Positions 1 to 12,457 of a DNA stretch of 64,000 nucleotides are shown one piece after another. Source of the stretch: Thamnidium elegans (lineage: Eukaryota; Mucoromycota; Mucoromycetes; Mucorales; Mucoraceae). The notes under the pieces were generated by a model. It did no database searches, was not told the origin of the DNA, and saw only the letters and a program-made list of their open reading frames with translations. The DNA is taken from assembly GCA_025201345.1 (NCBI GenBank), contig JAIXMG010000006.1, positions 744,001 through 808,000 of the forward strand. The letters are read 5' to 3'. The position numbers and the translations under genes were made by a program. Each line of letters opens with the position of its first letter. The stretch's first letter is position 1.

Positions 1-166
1 TTTGGTTGTATTCATTCTTGAGTTTTTTTTTTCCTGCAAGGGAGTTTGTTTTCTGGTTTAAATATTTTGTATTTTGTGACCACGCACTGATAAACATATA
101 TTTTAAAAAAGCTTTTTTTTTTTCTTTTTTTTTTTATTACCCATTCTTCTTCTTTGTGTATAACAA

Positions 167-2966
167 ATGACAAGTTATATTAAATTTACACCCATTTCAG
201 GTGCCAAAAATGAAGATCCACTTTGTTATTTATTAGAAATTGATGAAGCAAAGATATTACTTGATTGTGGATGGTCCGATAACTTTGATGAACAAGATCT
301 TGCCAACTTGAAAAAGTAAAAAAAAAAAAACGAAAAAGAGAAAACCTTATTGCTTTCTTTCTAACGTGTGTTTTAATAGGATTGCAAAACAAGTAGATGC
401 AGTACTTATTTCTCATTGTGATTTACCTCATTTAGGCGCTTACCCATACGCACGTAGTCATTTAGGATTAACGTGTCCTGTTTACTCTACTATTCCCATT
501 GTCAATATGGGAAGAATTTGCATGTACGACATTTATCAATCAAAGACCAACGAACTCGAATTCAAAACTTTTTCTTTAGAGGACGTGGATAATTCGTTTG
601 ATAAGATTACTTCGCTTCGATATTCCCAACCTACTGCTTTAACCGGTATATGAAAGAAAATAACAACGGCAATAAAAAAAAAATGCTAATTTGGCGTTTT
701 TTTATAGGTAACTGTCAAGGTATTACAATCACTGCATATGCTGCTGCTCACACTATTGGTGGTACGATTTGGAAAATTAAACAAGATACAGACGAGATTG
801 TTTATGCTGTTGATTTCAATCATCGAAAGGAACTGTAAGTAACTTTTTTTTTCTTTTTTATGTGTGTGTGTATATACTGAGATCTGTGAATATTTTATTA
901 GTCATTTAGATGGAACAGTATTACATTCTGGTGGTGTTGTATTAGACTCATTAACCCGTCCTTCATTACTTATTACTGACGCTTATAACTCGAAAGTGAT
1001 CCATCCAGCTCGTAAAGATAGATACGCTGCCATGTTTGGTAAAGTAGGAAATCGATTTTAAAATGGAAAATCAAAAAGACAGGAGAATCAGCTATACTAA
1101 TTCTTTTAAACCCAAAAAAAAAAAATAGATACCATGATGGAAACACTTGATAACGGTGGATCAGTACTTTTACCAACAGATTCAACAGCCCGTGTTTTGG
1201 AATTATCTAATTTACTCGAACAACATTGGTCGCAAAACCAAATCAGTTACCCGTTAATTATGTTGACCTATACTAGTTTTCGTATGGCTTATTTTGCTAA
1301 AGTGATGTTGGAATGGATGGGAGAAGATCTTAACAAGAATTTCTCTCAGCGCGAGTTACCTTATGAATTCAAGTATATGCGATTATGTCATAAATTAGCC
1401 GATCTTGATAATTATCCAGGTCCCAAAGTCGTGATTGCTAGTAACGATAGTTTAGAAACCGGATTTTCGAGAGAATTGTTTGTACGTTGGATGGCAATGG
1501 ATACTGAGCATAAAAACACATTGATTTTAACAGATCGATCGGGTCCGGATACATTGGCACGTCGTCTTTATAATGATTGGGATATACAAACGGATTCAAT
1601 TGCAATGGATGTTGTGGTTCAAAATAATCGTACAAAAGTACCTGTAAAGCCTGCAATTGAGTATGAGACCACGATGGATTTAAAAGTATATAAGCGCGTA
1701 CCGTTAGAAGGAGCAGAGTTACAAGAATTTGAAGCTGCTCAACGTGCTAAATCAGAAAGAGATGCTGCACAGGCTGCTATGATCGCTAGAAGTAAAACTA
1801 TTATGGAAGACGATGAATCGGACTCTTCCGATATTGATGATGGAGATGAGAATATGGAAGATTTGTTAACAAAACAATTCGATTTGTATGTACGTGATAC
1901 GGGTAAATCAGGTGGTTTCTTCAAACAAGCCCAGAGTTATCGTATGTTTCCTTATTTAGAAAAACGTAAAAAGATTGATGATTATGGTGAAGCCATTCAG
2001 GTTGAACATTATATGAAAGCTTCTGATTTTGAACGTATTGAACAAGAAAAGAAGAGTTTAGGTGACGGAGCCAATTTTGGAAAAGAAGATGTAAGTTTTT
2101 GTTCCATTTTGCGTTTACTTTTTACTTATGTTTTATATATATATAGGAAATGCAGGTGGATATTGACGAACACTTGTTTCTTGGTAGAGATGATACACCT
2201 ACTAAATATACCTCAAGTGATGAAACGTTACATATCAAGTGTCACTTACGTTATGTAGATTTGGAAGGTCTCTCTGATGGTAGATCCATAAAGACCATTT
2301 TACCTCAAATCGCACCTAGAAAATTGATTATTGTGCACGGTTCTGAAGATTCGACTGAAGATTTATCAACTGCAGTACAAGGCATCGATCACTTTACAAA
2401 AGAAATTTTTACTCCTACTGTTGGAGAAGTACTTAACGTATCTGCTGCTACAAACATTTATAGAGTTAAATTAACTGATAGTATGGCCAGTTCACTTCGA
2501 TTTTCCAAGGTAAAAAAGAAAAAAAGAAAGTGACTTGAGAATATATATATACTAATGTAAATTGATATTCTTAGTTGGATGATTATGAGTTGGCCCGTGT
2601 GGTAGGTCGTATTCACTTTCCCGATGATTCTACTACACCTTCATTAGATGTTGCCATGGCAGAAGACTCTACCAAGGTAGAACCTTCCATCTTTGTAGGC
2701 GATGTACGTTTATCCGAATTTAAAAAGGTATTACAGTCTGAAGGAATCCAAGCTGAATTCAAAGGCGAAGGTATTTTGGTGTGTAACGATCATGTCGCCG
2801 TTCGAAAGGTAAAAGGAAATAAGTCTAAAAATGGAATTTTAAAAAAAAATCTAAACTATTTGATATGTTGTAGACTGGTACTGGACAATTATTAGTAGAA
2901 GGTGTTTTATCTGAGGATTATTACAAAATTCGTTCATTATTATATTCCCAGCATGCCATTTTGTAA
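167..2966 (+). CDS. CFT2: Cleavage and polyadenylation specificity factor subunit 2 (CPSF100/Cft2)
   Basis: Eight exons: 167-315, 380-645, 708-834, 902-1038, 1129-2090, 2147-2509, 2575-2808, 2874-2966; they join to 776 codons. The N-terminus ([18 protein letters not shown]) and the metallo-beta-lactamase/beta-CASP fold are characteristic of CPSF100. The motif where the nuclease CPSF73 has HxHxDH reads [11 protein letters not shown] here, so metal ligands are missing, as expected for this non-catalytic partner. The family works in the nuclear complex that cleaves pre-mRNA 3' ends before polyadenylation. A serine/aspartate-rich acidic insert follows the beta-CASP region (around 1803-1860). The start is chosen because it begins the conserved N-terminus directly after a T-rich leader. 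All introns are 56-90 nt with GT-AG ends. The identification is firm; exact splice sites are read by eye. Confidence 0.95.
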
Positions 2967-3149
2967 ATAAATAACTTCTTTTTTTTTAAAAAAAAATAAA
3001 TATTGTGGGCTTGGGTTCACACCATCAAAGCCCTAAAGTCATCATCTGTTTTTACATATAAAGCAGTAGTTTGGACGTCGTTTTTTTTTTTTTTTTTTTT
3101 TTTTTCTTTCTTTTCTTTTTTTTAAAAAAAAAATTATAATAAATAATTT

Positions 3150-3692
3150 ATGCCGCAAGATAAATTTTATAGATATGATGATAGTTCCAGCGTATCAAAG
3201 ATGCCGTTAGTACAGAGTCGCTTTGAGGAGCGCACCATGTATCCTATTTCGATACAAGATTCTATCTCTGAAAGCAACTCTACCAAACCTAATCGGATAC
3301 GAAAATGCTGTCGTATAATTGCAAACTTAGCACTAGTATTTGGTATTTCACTCATGGTATGTTCCATTTTATTTAAATTACAGATGAAAGGTCATATCTC
3401 TGAAGCAATGGAGCAAGACTGTCCTTACAGTTGCGTAACTGCATGTTACGGCGGTATGCCATTCTATCGTGATACCGAGCTATGTGATAGTGATTTTCGA
3501 TCCAGTTGTATGAGTCAATGTGAGTCGGTAGGTATGAAGAAGGCTCATATGTACTCCATCTTATTTTTGGTGTTCGTTTCGGTTGGAGGCTTGTTGGTGG
3601 TGGTACAGGTTATTCATGGCTTTGTCGGCTACTGTTGTTACAGTCACGCTCTGTATAAAAAGGAAAAGATAAATCAAGTGATACCATTGTAA
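3150..3692 (+). CDS. Small two-TM protein with a Cys-rich loop, unrecognised
   Basis: Single-exon ORF of 180 codons. Residues 1-50 are polar; a first hydrophobic segment lies near residues 57-75 (LALVFGISLMVCSILF). A loop of about 50 residues holds six cysteines (CPYSCVTACYG, then ELCDS, SSCMSQCES), suggesting disulfides in an extracytoplasmic loop. A second hydrophobic segment lies near residues 136-160 and is followed by GYCCYSH and a short basic tail. I do not recognise the family. A tetraspan-like fold is unlikely because only two membrane segments are visible. It starts 184 bases after CFT2 on the same strand, behind a long T-tract (about 3080-3107) that may be its promoter. It is probably a real gene, given its composition and paired hydrophobic segments. 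Confidence 0.7.
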   Translation: MPQDKFYRYDDSSSVSKMPLVQSRFEERTMYPISIQDSISESNSTKPNRIRKCCRIIANLALVFGISLMVCSILFKLQMKGHISEAMEQDCPYSCVTACYGGMPFYRDTELCDSDFRSSCMSQCESVGMKKAHMYSILFLVFVSVGGLLVVVQVIHGFVGYCCYSHALYKKEKINQVIPL

Positions 3693-5830
3693 TATTTGTT
3701 TTTGTTTTTTTTCTTTCCTTGTAAAGTTTGCTTATAGTGATGATTTTTCATGCTACTAATAAAGTTAGAAAGGTTTCTTCTAAAAAAAAGGGAAGGGTCG
3801 ATTTTTTAAAGTCGTTAAAGTTAGTTTATCCTGTCCAACACATCTGACATACACAACGATACCTTTACTCGAGTTGTGAATATATTTGTAAGTGTACTGC
3901 TATAAATCAAAAAGATAATAACAAAAGTAATTTACCCTAATTAATTTAAGATCTGTTTATTTAATTTAAGAAGAAATTGTACGTCTAATCTTCAAAAGCT
4001 TTTTATATACCGATGTAATTAATAAACAAAGGTATATTAATCAAACTGATAGGGAGAGGGTAACAAAATAATCTTACAAAGTAATTAGTTATGCGTCATT
4101 TCAACACATAGCTATGTGCTATTTTAATTGGCAACAATAATTTTTGGCCATTTTTGATCATTTTGGGGGGTTTTTTTTTCTTGGTTTTTTTGTAATTACT
4201 CCCAATCTACTTTGTTTTTCTTTGTGAAAAAACCAATGCTAGTAAAGTAATCTTTTAGGCTCATTTAATCTATCCAAAAGTATATTTTTACTACAAATAC
4301 TGAGCGAGTAATCAACTTTTAAAGACGTTTTGTTTTTACTAAAATTCGAGTTAAGCGAAACTTAAAATAGCGTTTTCTTTAAAACGCGTTTTTTCACTCA
4401 CTTTTGGTTGTAGCACTTTTATTTATATGTAAACAATAAAGAATTTTTAAAGATCTGTAATCGTTGCTATAACCAGAAGTAGTAATAAAAAATACATTTT
4501 ACGTAATCACGTAAATGAAAAAACCGAGAAAAAAAGTTACACAAAAAACGCGTGTCATTTTTTCCAAAAAAAAAAAGTTATTTTTAAACAGTGATTACTC
4601 TTTCAGTTTTTGAGTTAAAGCTTTTATTTAAAATGTATTAGATGCATCTAAACGAGTGCTTTACTATCATTGTTTTTTTTTCACAAAAAATGGCAAATTG
4701 GATTCATAGTAATCCTAAAAAACGTGATTTTTGGCCAAAAAACAAAAGGGGTTGACCCCCAAAAATGAAAAATGAAAAACGAAAAAAAAACAAAAAAGTA
4801 CGTTTTTTTTTTTTATCAAAGATATATTCAAAACAACTATTTTGTATTATGCAACTTGGGTCCGAAACGCGTTTTCTGTTTTTTAATAAATTAAAGACCA
4901 TTATTTACTATAATTGCTGAAATTAGCAGCAAGCTTTTTTTTCTAAGAAAACTATTATTGGTGCAGCAATAAATTAGAAACTTAAGCTCATGCATTTGAA
5001 AGTGAAAATAATGAAATGTTTAGTTCCTTTTGAAAATTTTGGCTGTGGTTTTAATGTTTAAGCTCTTCTATATGAGGATACAGAATATTTTTTTTTAAAT
5101 AATAAAAATAATAACGAGCGCTGTCTTTTTTACAATTATCGAAAAAAAAAGGATTTTTTTGCACCCTCTTTATATAGATGGTGTGCTAATTTTATGTAAT
5201 GATTAATTCCCTTACTCATGTGAAAAAGATCTCTTTGCATCACTTTCTTTTTTAAAAAAGAAAAGAATAGTTTATATATATGAAGAGGGTTGGTTGTATT
5301 AGTCGAAGAGCTAGGGTTAATAAAAATAAAAAGAGAAGAGAGGTATGCAAGAAGTTGTGTAACAAAAAAGTCTTTTTTGGGCGGTGTCCAGTAATTAGGA
5401 TCAACTGAATGAAAGTAAAGGTATAATTTGCAAAATAAATTGTTTTAAATTTAAAAAAAAAATCATGCTATGCCAATAGTTTGAGTAAATAGTGTATGTA
5501 AAAACTATCCCGACTTATTTATTCTATATTGAAAGTAGCAGTTTAACATGTTAATTTTTTAAATTTTGTGCTTCCAAATCCCTTTATACTTATAAAGTAA
5601 CTAAACATATATCCAAAGTGCTTTGGAGAGATAAGTATATTTCGCTTTTACCTTTTTTTATTTATCTTACTGCTTTTACTACATCTATTACTTTTATTGC
5701 TTTTTTTGCATTCGATATAGTAGCACAAGCAAAAAATAAATCTTAATGATCTATCCGCTATATTTGAGAAATTATAGTAAAAAAAAAAAAAGATAGATAT
5801 TATTTATTATGATTAATTTAAGGTAGTTTT
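3693..5830. other. AT-rich intergenic region
   Basis: About 2.1 kb between a plus-strand and a minus-strand gene, with many A/T homopolymers. Short ORFs here have no coding character. I see no RNA gene or repeat I can name. It holds the 3' flanks of both convergent neighbours. Confidence 0.6.
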
Positions 5831-7540
5831 TTAGTAGCCAGAATTTCCAACAACAATGGTAAGTGGCTCTAAATGCATAGTATAAGTTTTAAATTTATGA
5901 TGATAGGGTTCTTTTGGTAATGACAAGTCATCTTCCTGGTGTTTTATTATGTTCTTGTGAGTAGCATGGTAATGGTAAGGTTCTTGTAATATAGAAGTCA
6001 TTGTTTCATCATTTACATTGTCTTGTAAAACGCCTGTTATACGAAGTTTCACATCTAAATCGTAATTCAGTGTAAACACCTCCTTAGTTGATTCAGGAAA
6101 TATAGTACAAGTACTATTTTCAGGTATCTGTATTATTTTTGATAGATCAAATTCCATATTTGCATGCTTGAAAAAAACCAGCTCATCCTCATTTTCTTCT
6201 TCTTCTGAACTTTTAAATATGACTGCGGTAGACTGAACAGTCGAGCACTCTACTTCTTCGTTCATACTGCATATCATATTGATGCGTCGGACGAGTTCAA
6301 TGCGGATTTGGATAGCCGATATTTTAAAATGAGACGCGTGATTTGCCAATTTCAGCTGTAAAGGTACATACTGTGATCGTTCAAAGGCTTGTTTTGGTAG
6401 TTCAAGATGGCTTTGTATAAAGGAAGAACAATAATCAGTTGAGGGAGATATACGTTTATTTTGCTTCTGTGACATTTTACTCAACCAATGTGTAAGAACA
6501 GAAGAAGACGATAATACAAATGTAAATACACCACTGAGCACATTATTCTTGCTCCTTACGTAATGACGTGTTGGTTTTGACTGAATATGTGACTTAAATG
6601 GATGCGCATGAATATCCACAAAAGGCTCCAATCTAAGCTTTACCGTGGAATAACAAATCATTTCACTGTTTTTTTTATCCTGACACTTCATAATGGCGAC
6701 AATACGATATGAAATAGGGTAATGCGGATGCTCAAAGGTGCCCGAGAGTCGGCGAGATGTCGGAACAAGAATAGAGAATGCAATGGTATTATTCGTTATA
6801 GATGGGTTTACATTTAGCTCAAATGCAGAGCTTTCCTCGAAACTAAGCTGATGCTTACTACACGTTGGGTCGTTTAGAATACCGCTACTTTTATTTGTTG
6901 TGTGATCTATTTCTGCGACTCGTCTAATGAGCCTTTCCATATGCCGATCCTCAGGCTTTTTTTTACTCTTTGGCTTTTTGTTACCAGTTTCGATTGGGTG
7001 AATATCAGATTCTATAGCATTTATTTCATCTCGTCTACAGTGCAACCTCCACCTTCTTTCATCATACAAGATATTGCCATCTTCTTCTTCTTCACTATCT
7101 AGTCCTTGTGTAACATTATCCCTGGTTTCCATCACTGTTTGTTGTGGTGTAGATGATTTTTTAACAATACGTAATCCAGTATTTATCAATTGTTCATTCT
7201 TTTGGTAGTCGAATAAACCGTTTGTCATTGGCTGTCCAGGATGATTTCCATAAACTTGTACATTACCAAACAATGCGATTCGCAAGTGATTTACTTTTAT
7301 AGGTGATTGAGGATCTGCAAGCTGTATTTTTACACTCCCTGTAATTTTTTGGCCTGGCCAATAGGTAGGTAAATACTCTTCGTATCCAGGTAAGTCTAAC
7401 TGGACATTCATTTTTGGTGCGTTATGTGTTACTGGGGGTGGTGATGGTTGGTAGGGAAGGTTGCTTAAAATAGTTTCTAGATCAAGATAACGTCCGTTAT
7501 CTGATCCCATGGAAGCTGTTTCTTGGCAACAAGCGAGCAT
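5831..7540 (-). CDS. Arrestin-like (alpha-arrestin) domain protein
   Basis: Intronless. I start at the ATG at 7540 (MLACCQETASMGS), because the 48 codons upstream are low-complexity Leu/Ser/Phe encoded by a purine-rich leader; MGSDN at 7510 is an alternative start. The product is 569 aa. Residues about 45-130 have the arrestin N-domain pattern, including LPTYWPGQKITGSVKIQL and the strand KVNHLRIALFGNVQVYG. A second beta-rich region (FSILVPTSRRLSGTFEHPHY, SYRIVAIMKC) resembles the arrestin core. No PPxY ubiquitin-ligase docking motif is visible, although alpha-arrestins often have one. In fungi the family links Rsp5-type ligases to membrane transporters; an adaptor role in transporter endocytosis is inference. 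Acidic runs interrupt the fold. Divergence is high, so the family call is good but the subfamily is unknown. Confidence 0.7.
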   Translation of the reverse strand: MLACCQETASMGSDNGRYLDLETILSNLPYQPSPPPVTHNAPKMNVQLDLPGYEEYLPTYWPGQKITGSVKIQLADPQSPIKVNHLRIALFGNVQVYGNHPGQPMTNGLFDYQKNEQLINTGLRIVKKSSTPQQTVMETRDNVTQGLDSEEEEDGNILYDERRWRLHCRRDEINAIESDIHPIETGNKKPKSKKKPEDRHMERLIRRVAEIDHTTNKSSGILNDPTCSKHQLSFEESSAFELNVNPSITNNTIAFSILVPTSRRLSGTFEHPHYPISYRIVAIMKCQDKKNSEMICYSTVKLRLEPFVDIHAHPFKSHIQSKPTRHYVRSKNNVLSGVFTFVLSSSSVLTHWLSKMSQKQNKRISPSTDYCSSFIQSHLELPKQAFERSQYVPLQLKLANHASHFKISAIQIRIELVRRINMICSMNEEVECSTVQSTAVIFKSSEEEENEDELVFFKHANMEFDLSKIIQIPENSTCTIFPESTKEVFTLNYDLDVKLRITGVLQDNVNDETMTSILQEPYHYHATHKNIIKHQEDDLSLPKEPYHHKFKTYTMHLEPLTIVVGNSGY

Positions 7541-7975
7541 CTTTTGTTTCGTGTATAGGTTTTTTTTAAAGAAAAAAAGTAAGAAAGAAAGAGAGAGAGA
7601 AATAAAAGAAAGGGAAAGAGAGATAATCATCATAATGAGTACATTGGCTTGCGTTATTAAGGAGAGTGATAAAAAGGAGACCATTAAAGTTTTTTCGTGT
7701 GTCAGAAGGACATATTTCTATTTATTTATTATTGTTTTTTTTAACCAATATAAATAACGACAAGATATTTGTTTATTTTGAAAGTTTTTTTTAATGGGAA
7801 TAACAAGTATATAATACATGTAGAAGAAATGCGAATGTAAGATATGAAAAAAAAAAAATAGATCAGGAAGAAAAAGACATTAAATAAATATATAAAAGGA
7901 GGGTTTGAAGTTTAAAAAGTAAGGGGGGTTGAGGGAAATACAGGGTAAATATTAAAAAGTATAAAATGGGATTGT

Positions 7976-9628
7976 TTAGGCGGCATTTTTAGATGAAGCA
8001 CGAATACGAGAACCATACTTGTAAAATACAAATGGAATAGGTACAATAGCTAGCGCGATAAATGCTAATAATGTACTAGCCCATTGATTATTTAAACCGT
8101 GATACATTTGTACGATGAATAAAGGGAAAGCAGCGCCCGAACCTGAACGAATAAGGGTCTTTGCAGCCAAGGCAGACGTAACGTAACGTGAGAAGCAATC
8201 AATAATATAATTGTTGGCACTATAATAAACAATGACCATACCAAAACCGAAGGGAATACCGGCTATAGCAGGACCAATCCAATGACACCAAGGGAAAGAA
8301 GTCCAGCCAAAAATGAAGAGAGAGATAGGAACAAAAGGGGCTGCAAACATCATACCGGGGAGACGATCTTCAGGATCTGCTTTGCCGCCTTTTGCTGCAA
8401 CTGCCTTAAGATACTTTCTTTCAAAATAAGGTGTTACCATCAAAGCGAAACAGGTACCAATAAGAATACCAATAAAGGTTAAACCGATTTCACCATCGTT
8501 AAAGTGATGAACTTCACCAAATACGATAGGATAAGCAAAGAAAAATGCATATAATAAAGCGTAGATAATAGCAACATATAAGGACATCAATAAAAGAATG
8601 GGTTCAGTTGCAAGCATAACAAATGGACGAATTAGATTGACTTGAACAAGTTCAGACAAGGGGACAGGGAACTCTTCTTCTACAGTAACATAAGATGGGT
8701 CACCAGTTTCTAATCTCATGCGTTTAGCGCGCTTGGCAAGAAGGATAGGGTGATATGTCTCTGGTAATACACAAACAACAATCCATATAAGACTGGAGAA
8801 GATAAAATTAACCCAGTAAATCCATCTCCAACTTTGAGTTCCAACAGAAATCCAACCACCAACAATAGGACCCAATACAGGACCAGCATAAGGAGCAGCG
8901 GCAAAGTAAGCGATGGCATTACCACGATGTTCTGTAGGCCAAAGATCAGCGATAGAACCACCAGCGAGAGTGAGAGAACATGAAGCAAAGAAACCGGCGA
9001 GGAAACGACAAACTAAAACTGTTTCGATATTTGTTGCTACTGCACAAGGAATATTGAAAATAGCATAAATAAAGAGAGCGACAATATAAACTGGTTTACG
9101 ACCAAAGAGTTCGGAAAGAGGAGACCAAAGAAGAGGACCAATCATAAAACCAAATACCATGAGAGAAACTTGAAGAATAGCAACTTCTTCAGAGCAGCCG
9201 AAATCTTCCATAACGCCGTTTAACCTACCAGTGATAACAGAAGAACCAAAAGCAGCAGAAACAACAAGAGAAGCAACAGCCATTGTACAAACCCAACGGT
9301 AAGTTTTACTCCAATTGTATGGACATTCAGGATCATTAACATCCCAATTAACATAGTGTACTAGAGGCGCTTTTTCTGAATGATGTGTTGCAATACGAGT
9401 GACCTCGTGTTCGCTAGTTTTAGTAGGATAAGGATGTATCGATAAAGTTTTTGTAGTAAGCACACCAGGAGGTAATTGCTCACGAATTTGTTCGACATAC
9501 GATGTTACTTCTTGAAGAGGAGTAGGTTCATTAATGGTATAGGAGTCTGTAACGGTAGTAGCAATACTAGCGTTGGACAATCTACGTCCTTTTTCTTCGT
9601 CTATGGGTTTATTTGTTGGTACCGACAT
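7976..9628 (-). CDS. MFS drug:proton antiporter, DHA1 (Tpo1/Flr1-like)
   Basis: Single exon, 550 aa, full length for fungal DHA1 transporters. After a polar 100-residue N-tail comes NDPECPYNWSKTYRW, the hallmark preceding TM1 in this family. The MFS loop motif between TM2 and TM3 is SPLSELFGRKPVY, and the antiporter motif C reads APYAGPVLGPIVGGW in TM5. Twelve hydrophobic segments can be counted, with a central cytosolic loop containing MRLETGDPSYVTVEEEFPVP. The family exports drugs, polyamines or organic acids at the plasma membrane in exchange for protons; the substrate cannot be deduced here. The start ATG at 9628 is well supported, with T- and A-rich DNA upstream. Confidence 0.92.
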   Translation of the reverse strand: MSVPTNKPIDEEKGRRLSNASIATTVTDSYTINEPTPLQEVTSYVEQIREQLPPGVLTTKTLSIHPYPTKTSEHEVTRIATHHSEKAPLVHYVNWDVNDPECPYNWSKTYRWVCTMAVASLVVSAAFGSSVITGRLNGVMEDFGCSEEVAILQVSLMVFGFMIGPLLWSPLSELFGRKPVYIVALFIYAIFNIPCAVATNIETVLVCRFLAGFFASCSLTLAGGSIADLWPTEHRGNAIAYFAAAPYAGPVLGPIVGGWISVGTQSWRWIYWVNFIFSSLIWIVVCVLPETYHPILLAKRAKRMRLETGDPSYVTVEEEFPVPLSELVQVNLIRPFVMLATEPILLLMSLYVAIIYALLYAFFFAYPIVFGEVHHFNDGEIGLTFIGILIGTCFALMVTPYFERKYLKAVAAKGGKADPEDRLPGMMFAAPFVPISLFIFGWTSFPWCHWIGPAIAGIPFGFGMVIVYYSANNYIIDCFSRYVTSALAAKTLIRSGSGAAFPLFIVQMYHGLNNQWASTLLAFIALAIVPIPFVFYKYGSRIRASSKNAA

Positions 9629-12457
9629 AGTATGCGAGTATATAAATTAAGTAGTTGTAGTAGAAGTAGAAGTAGTAATATAGAAGGAGAGAATTCCCAG
9701 AAAAAAAATAAGTAATAATATGAAGTGATTTAAATTTTTTTAAAAAAAAAGAAGTGTATCGATAGCTGCTTATATATACTTTTTTTTTTTTTTTTTTTTC
9801 TGATCTACACCTCCAAAAGGATCCGCCGGTTTAGCATTTATCCTCAAGCATTGAAAGTTTTACTGGTCTCCAATAGGAAAACTCCGAAACATCCGGTCTG
9901 GTTCATATTTCAGTTTTCTTTTTTACTATCGCTTATACCTTTTTACGCAGCTCTTCCTTCACATTCTAGAAAATGATAATTTATGCATTAATTGAGATAA
10001 CGATTGAAAAAAAAAATAAAAAAATAAAAAAATAAAAAAATAAAAAAATAAAAAAATAAAAAAATAAAAAAATTAAAAAAAACTCTTGCTTTAAGCGCAA
10101 AAAAAGTCAAGAATGCATTATGGCTTTAAAGCTTTTTTTTTTTAAAAAAAAAGAGGGGGATCAGCTAAAAACTAATATCGATAAAACTATTCTCTTGTTA
10201 TCCAGAGATGCGATCCAAAGCTTTTTTTACGAACGGAGAGCGGAGAGAAAGTAAAAATCCTGCGAACAGATTTTGTTCGGAGTTAAGGCGGTTAAATGTT
10301 ACAAGAGTAAGATTTAATAAAGTCATCGTAATGCTTAAACTTTAATGAGGGTAAAATTATTCAAGGCTAATATAATACTCATATTAAGCGTTAACATGCG
10401 CTGAATAGTATTACAAATTTCAATTTTTTCGTTGATTTTAACATTTGCAGGTAAAGTATTATATGTACCTATATCGGGAATCTCCGGTAAGCATTACGTA
10501 TTTTTAACATCTTGGCTTACCTGTCTTGTATCTATTATATATAAATGAGACCTTGGTGTCTTATTTACGCAGCATAAATTGTTTTTCTCTCTCTCGATAT
10601 ATATAATATGATTGTTATAAAGAAAAAAAAATAGTCGTAACTGTCTTTGAACTATTATGGTACGCAAACCTAGTTTACACTAGTGGTACACCCACTTCAA
10701 ACTAGTTGAGAAACTATTCGAGTTTACTTAATGTACAAAAAAAAGTAGGGGGGTTGAATGTTACATAGATAAGCGAATCGGTAAGTGCACATATACCTTT
10801 TAATATTGATTTTTTAATGGAAAGAGAACAGAATAAAATCGACTAATAAGCAATGTAATGTATTTATAAAATGAAAAACAGCGTCAGCTGCCGACGCTCT
10901 AACGTACTCGACGGTTTTCCCCGGTAAAATGTAATGTTTCGCTTTTAATGTTATCCGCTATCGATATTTTTATTACACATCATTGTGAGGGGTAACAAAA
11001 TAAAATAAAATGCCCAAAACAAGATATTGATTTAATCTCTTAAAAAAAATCCCGTTATTACCCTGATTTACAAATCATATAAATTGAAGGTAGTACACAA
11101 TGGGTCTTTCAGGAATTAAAAACACATAAACAAATATATGGTAAGTTTGTTTAATAAATATATATTTATTTATTACTGCTCTCTACCATTCGAAATTTTC
11201 TAGTAAATAAACTGGCCTATATCTTTTGTTTTAGTGTATCTTGTGAAGTCATAACTATAGCTACAGGGTAATCGGATTTTTGTTTATGCAACAAAACGTC
11301 ATATATTTTGATTCGGAATATCACTTTTTTGGATAGAAAAAAAAAAGCGTTCGAGTTTTATTGTTTATCCACATATTTATGCTACATATTGAGTCGTAAT
11401 TGTTAATTATAAGTTGCGTCTATTCCGTATATATATAATAACAAACACTACTAAAATAATCGAGATTCGGCGTAGTCCACTATATCTAAGAAATTGAGGA
11501 CGTCTTGATACACAGTCGTCCAGTTCCTTAACATTGTATATCTTGCTTTGATCCAAACAACGAAGACATATACAAATATCAACAAATTTCACAGAAGTAG
11601 ATAATCTAACGATGGCGACAGGTTGACCACGAGATCTATATTCGTATTGAAAGATCAGTATATCGTTAAGGACCAAAGCGACTTTTCATTTAATTTTATT
11701 TAGATTTATAATTGTTCAATTCTTAGACAAGCTTGAATTCATTGAAGACAATTCAAAGATTTGTCTCGTAGCTCTTGATCGTGCCAGTTTGACAATGAAC
11801 GCTGAGCAATAAAGTTTACAGCTAACGGTCTTTGAACCACAGCTACCAAAAAACTATCTAAATCAAACGGAAAGAAGGTTAAGAAAGTTCCAACGATATA
11901 TATATAAATGGAAACAATGCCATTATATTTTATCGAATATTATAACAATGATAGTACCAAGTCTATTCAATGTAATAAAAGCTTTTGGCTTTCCTTTTCT
12001 GTCCGGTTTGTAACATTGATCAAGACATAATTAAAAAAGCGACTATAGAGCGCTCTGAGCTATGAAGACTGTTTAACGAGCGTACATTAAAGAAGAAGAA
12101 TTAAATTTTCGAAAAAAAATTTGTGGCTTATATAAAAATTTGACAGGTTGTATAACTTTCAATGTTTGTTGTACAGAGATGATCTCCCTCTTCTTCGCAA
12201 CAGGTAAAAAAAAAGTCCCAATCTGAATGCATCCGTTTTAGATTTATTCCCATCCATCCATAATAGTATTTGTTTAATCATTTAAAAGCATGTGTTGCTA
12301 CTTACTTGGTTATGAATTACTATGAAAAAGCAAAAATAATTGCCTTAATGAATCGGATCTAATTCAAAATGGATGCGACACTCATTTACGCTATTTTGTT
12401 TTTTCCTTATACTAATATATATGTTACTTTGGCAGATCTTTTTGTGCATTTCTTAAT
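9629..12457. other. Intergenic region with AT repeats
   Basis: About 2.8 kb without a convincing intact gene. It contains T-tracts (9780-9799), the TA7 tandem array at 10017-10073, and a small hairpin at 10880-10898 (AGCGTC, 7-nt loop, GACGCT). A coding-like but interrupted stretch lies on the minus strand at about 11407-11900 (see findings). I see no tRNA or snRNA signature. Confidence 0.5.
10017..10073. repeat. (TAAAAAAA)n microsatellite
   Basis: Eight-base period with T at 10017, 10025, 10033, 10041, 10049, 10057, 10065 and 10073, separated by seven A's. Simple tandem repeat, probably slippage-prone. Confidence 0.9.

Noticed and set aside
4704..4901. 65-aa minus-strand ORF
   Set aside because: Composition is dominated by Phe/Lys from A/T runs; no start context or homology recognised.
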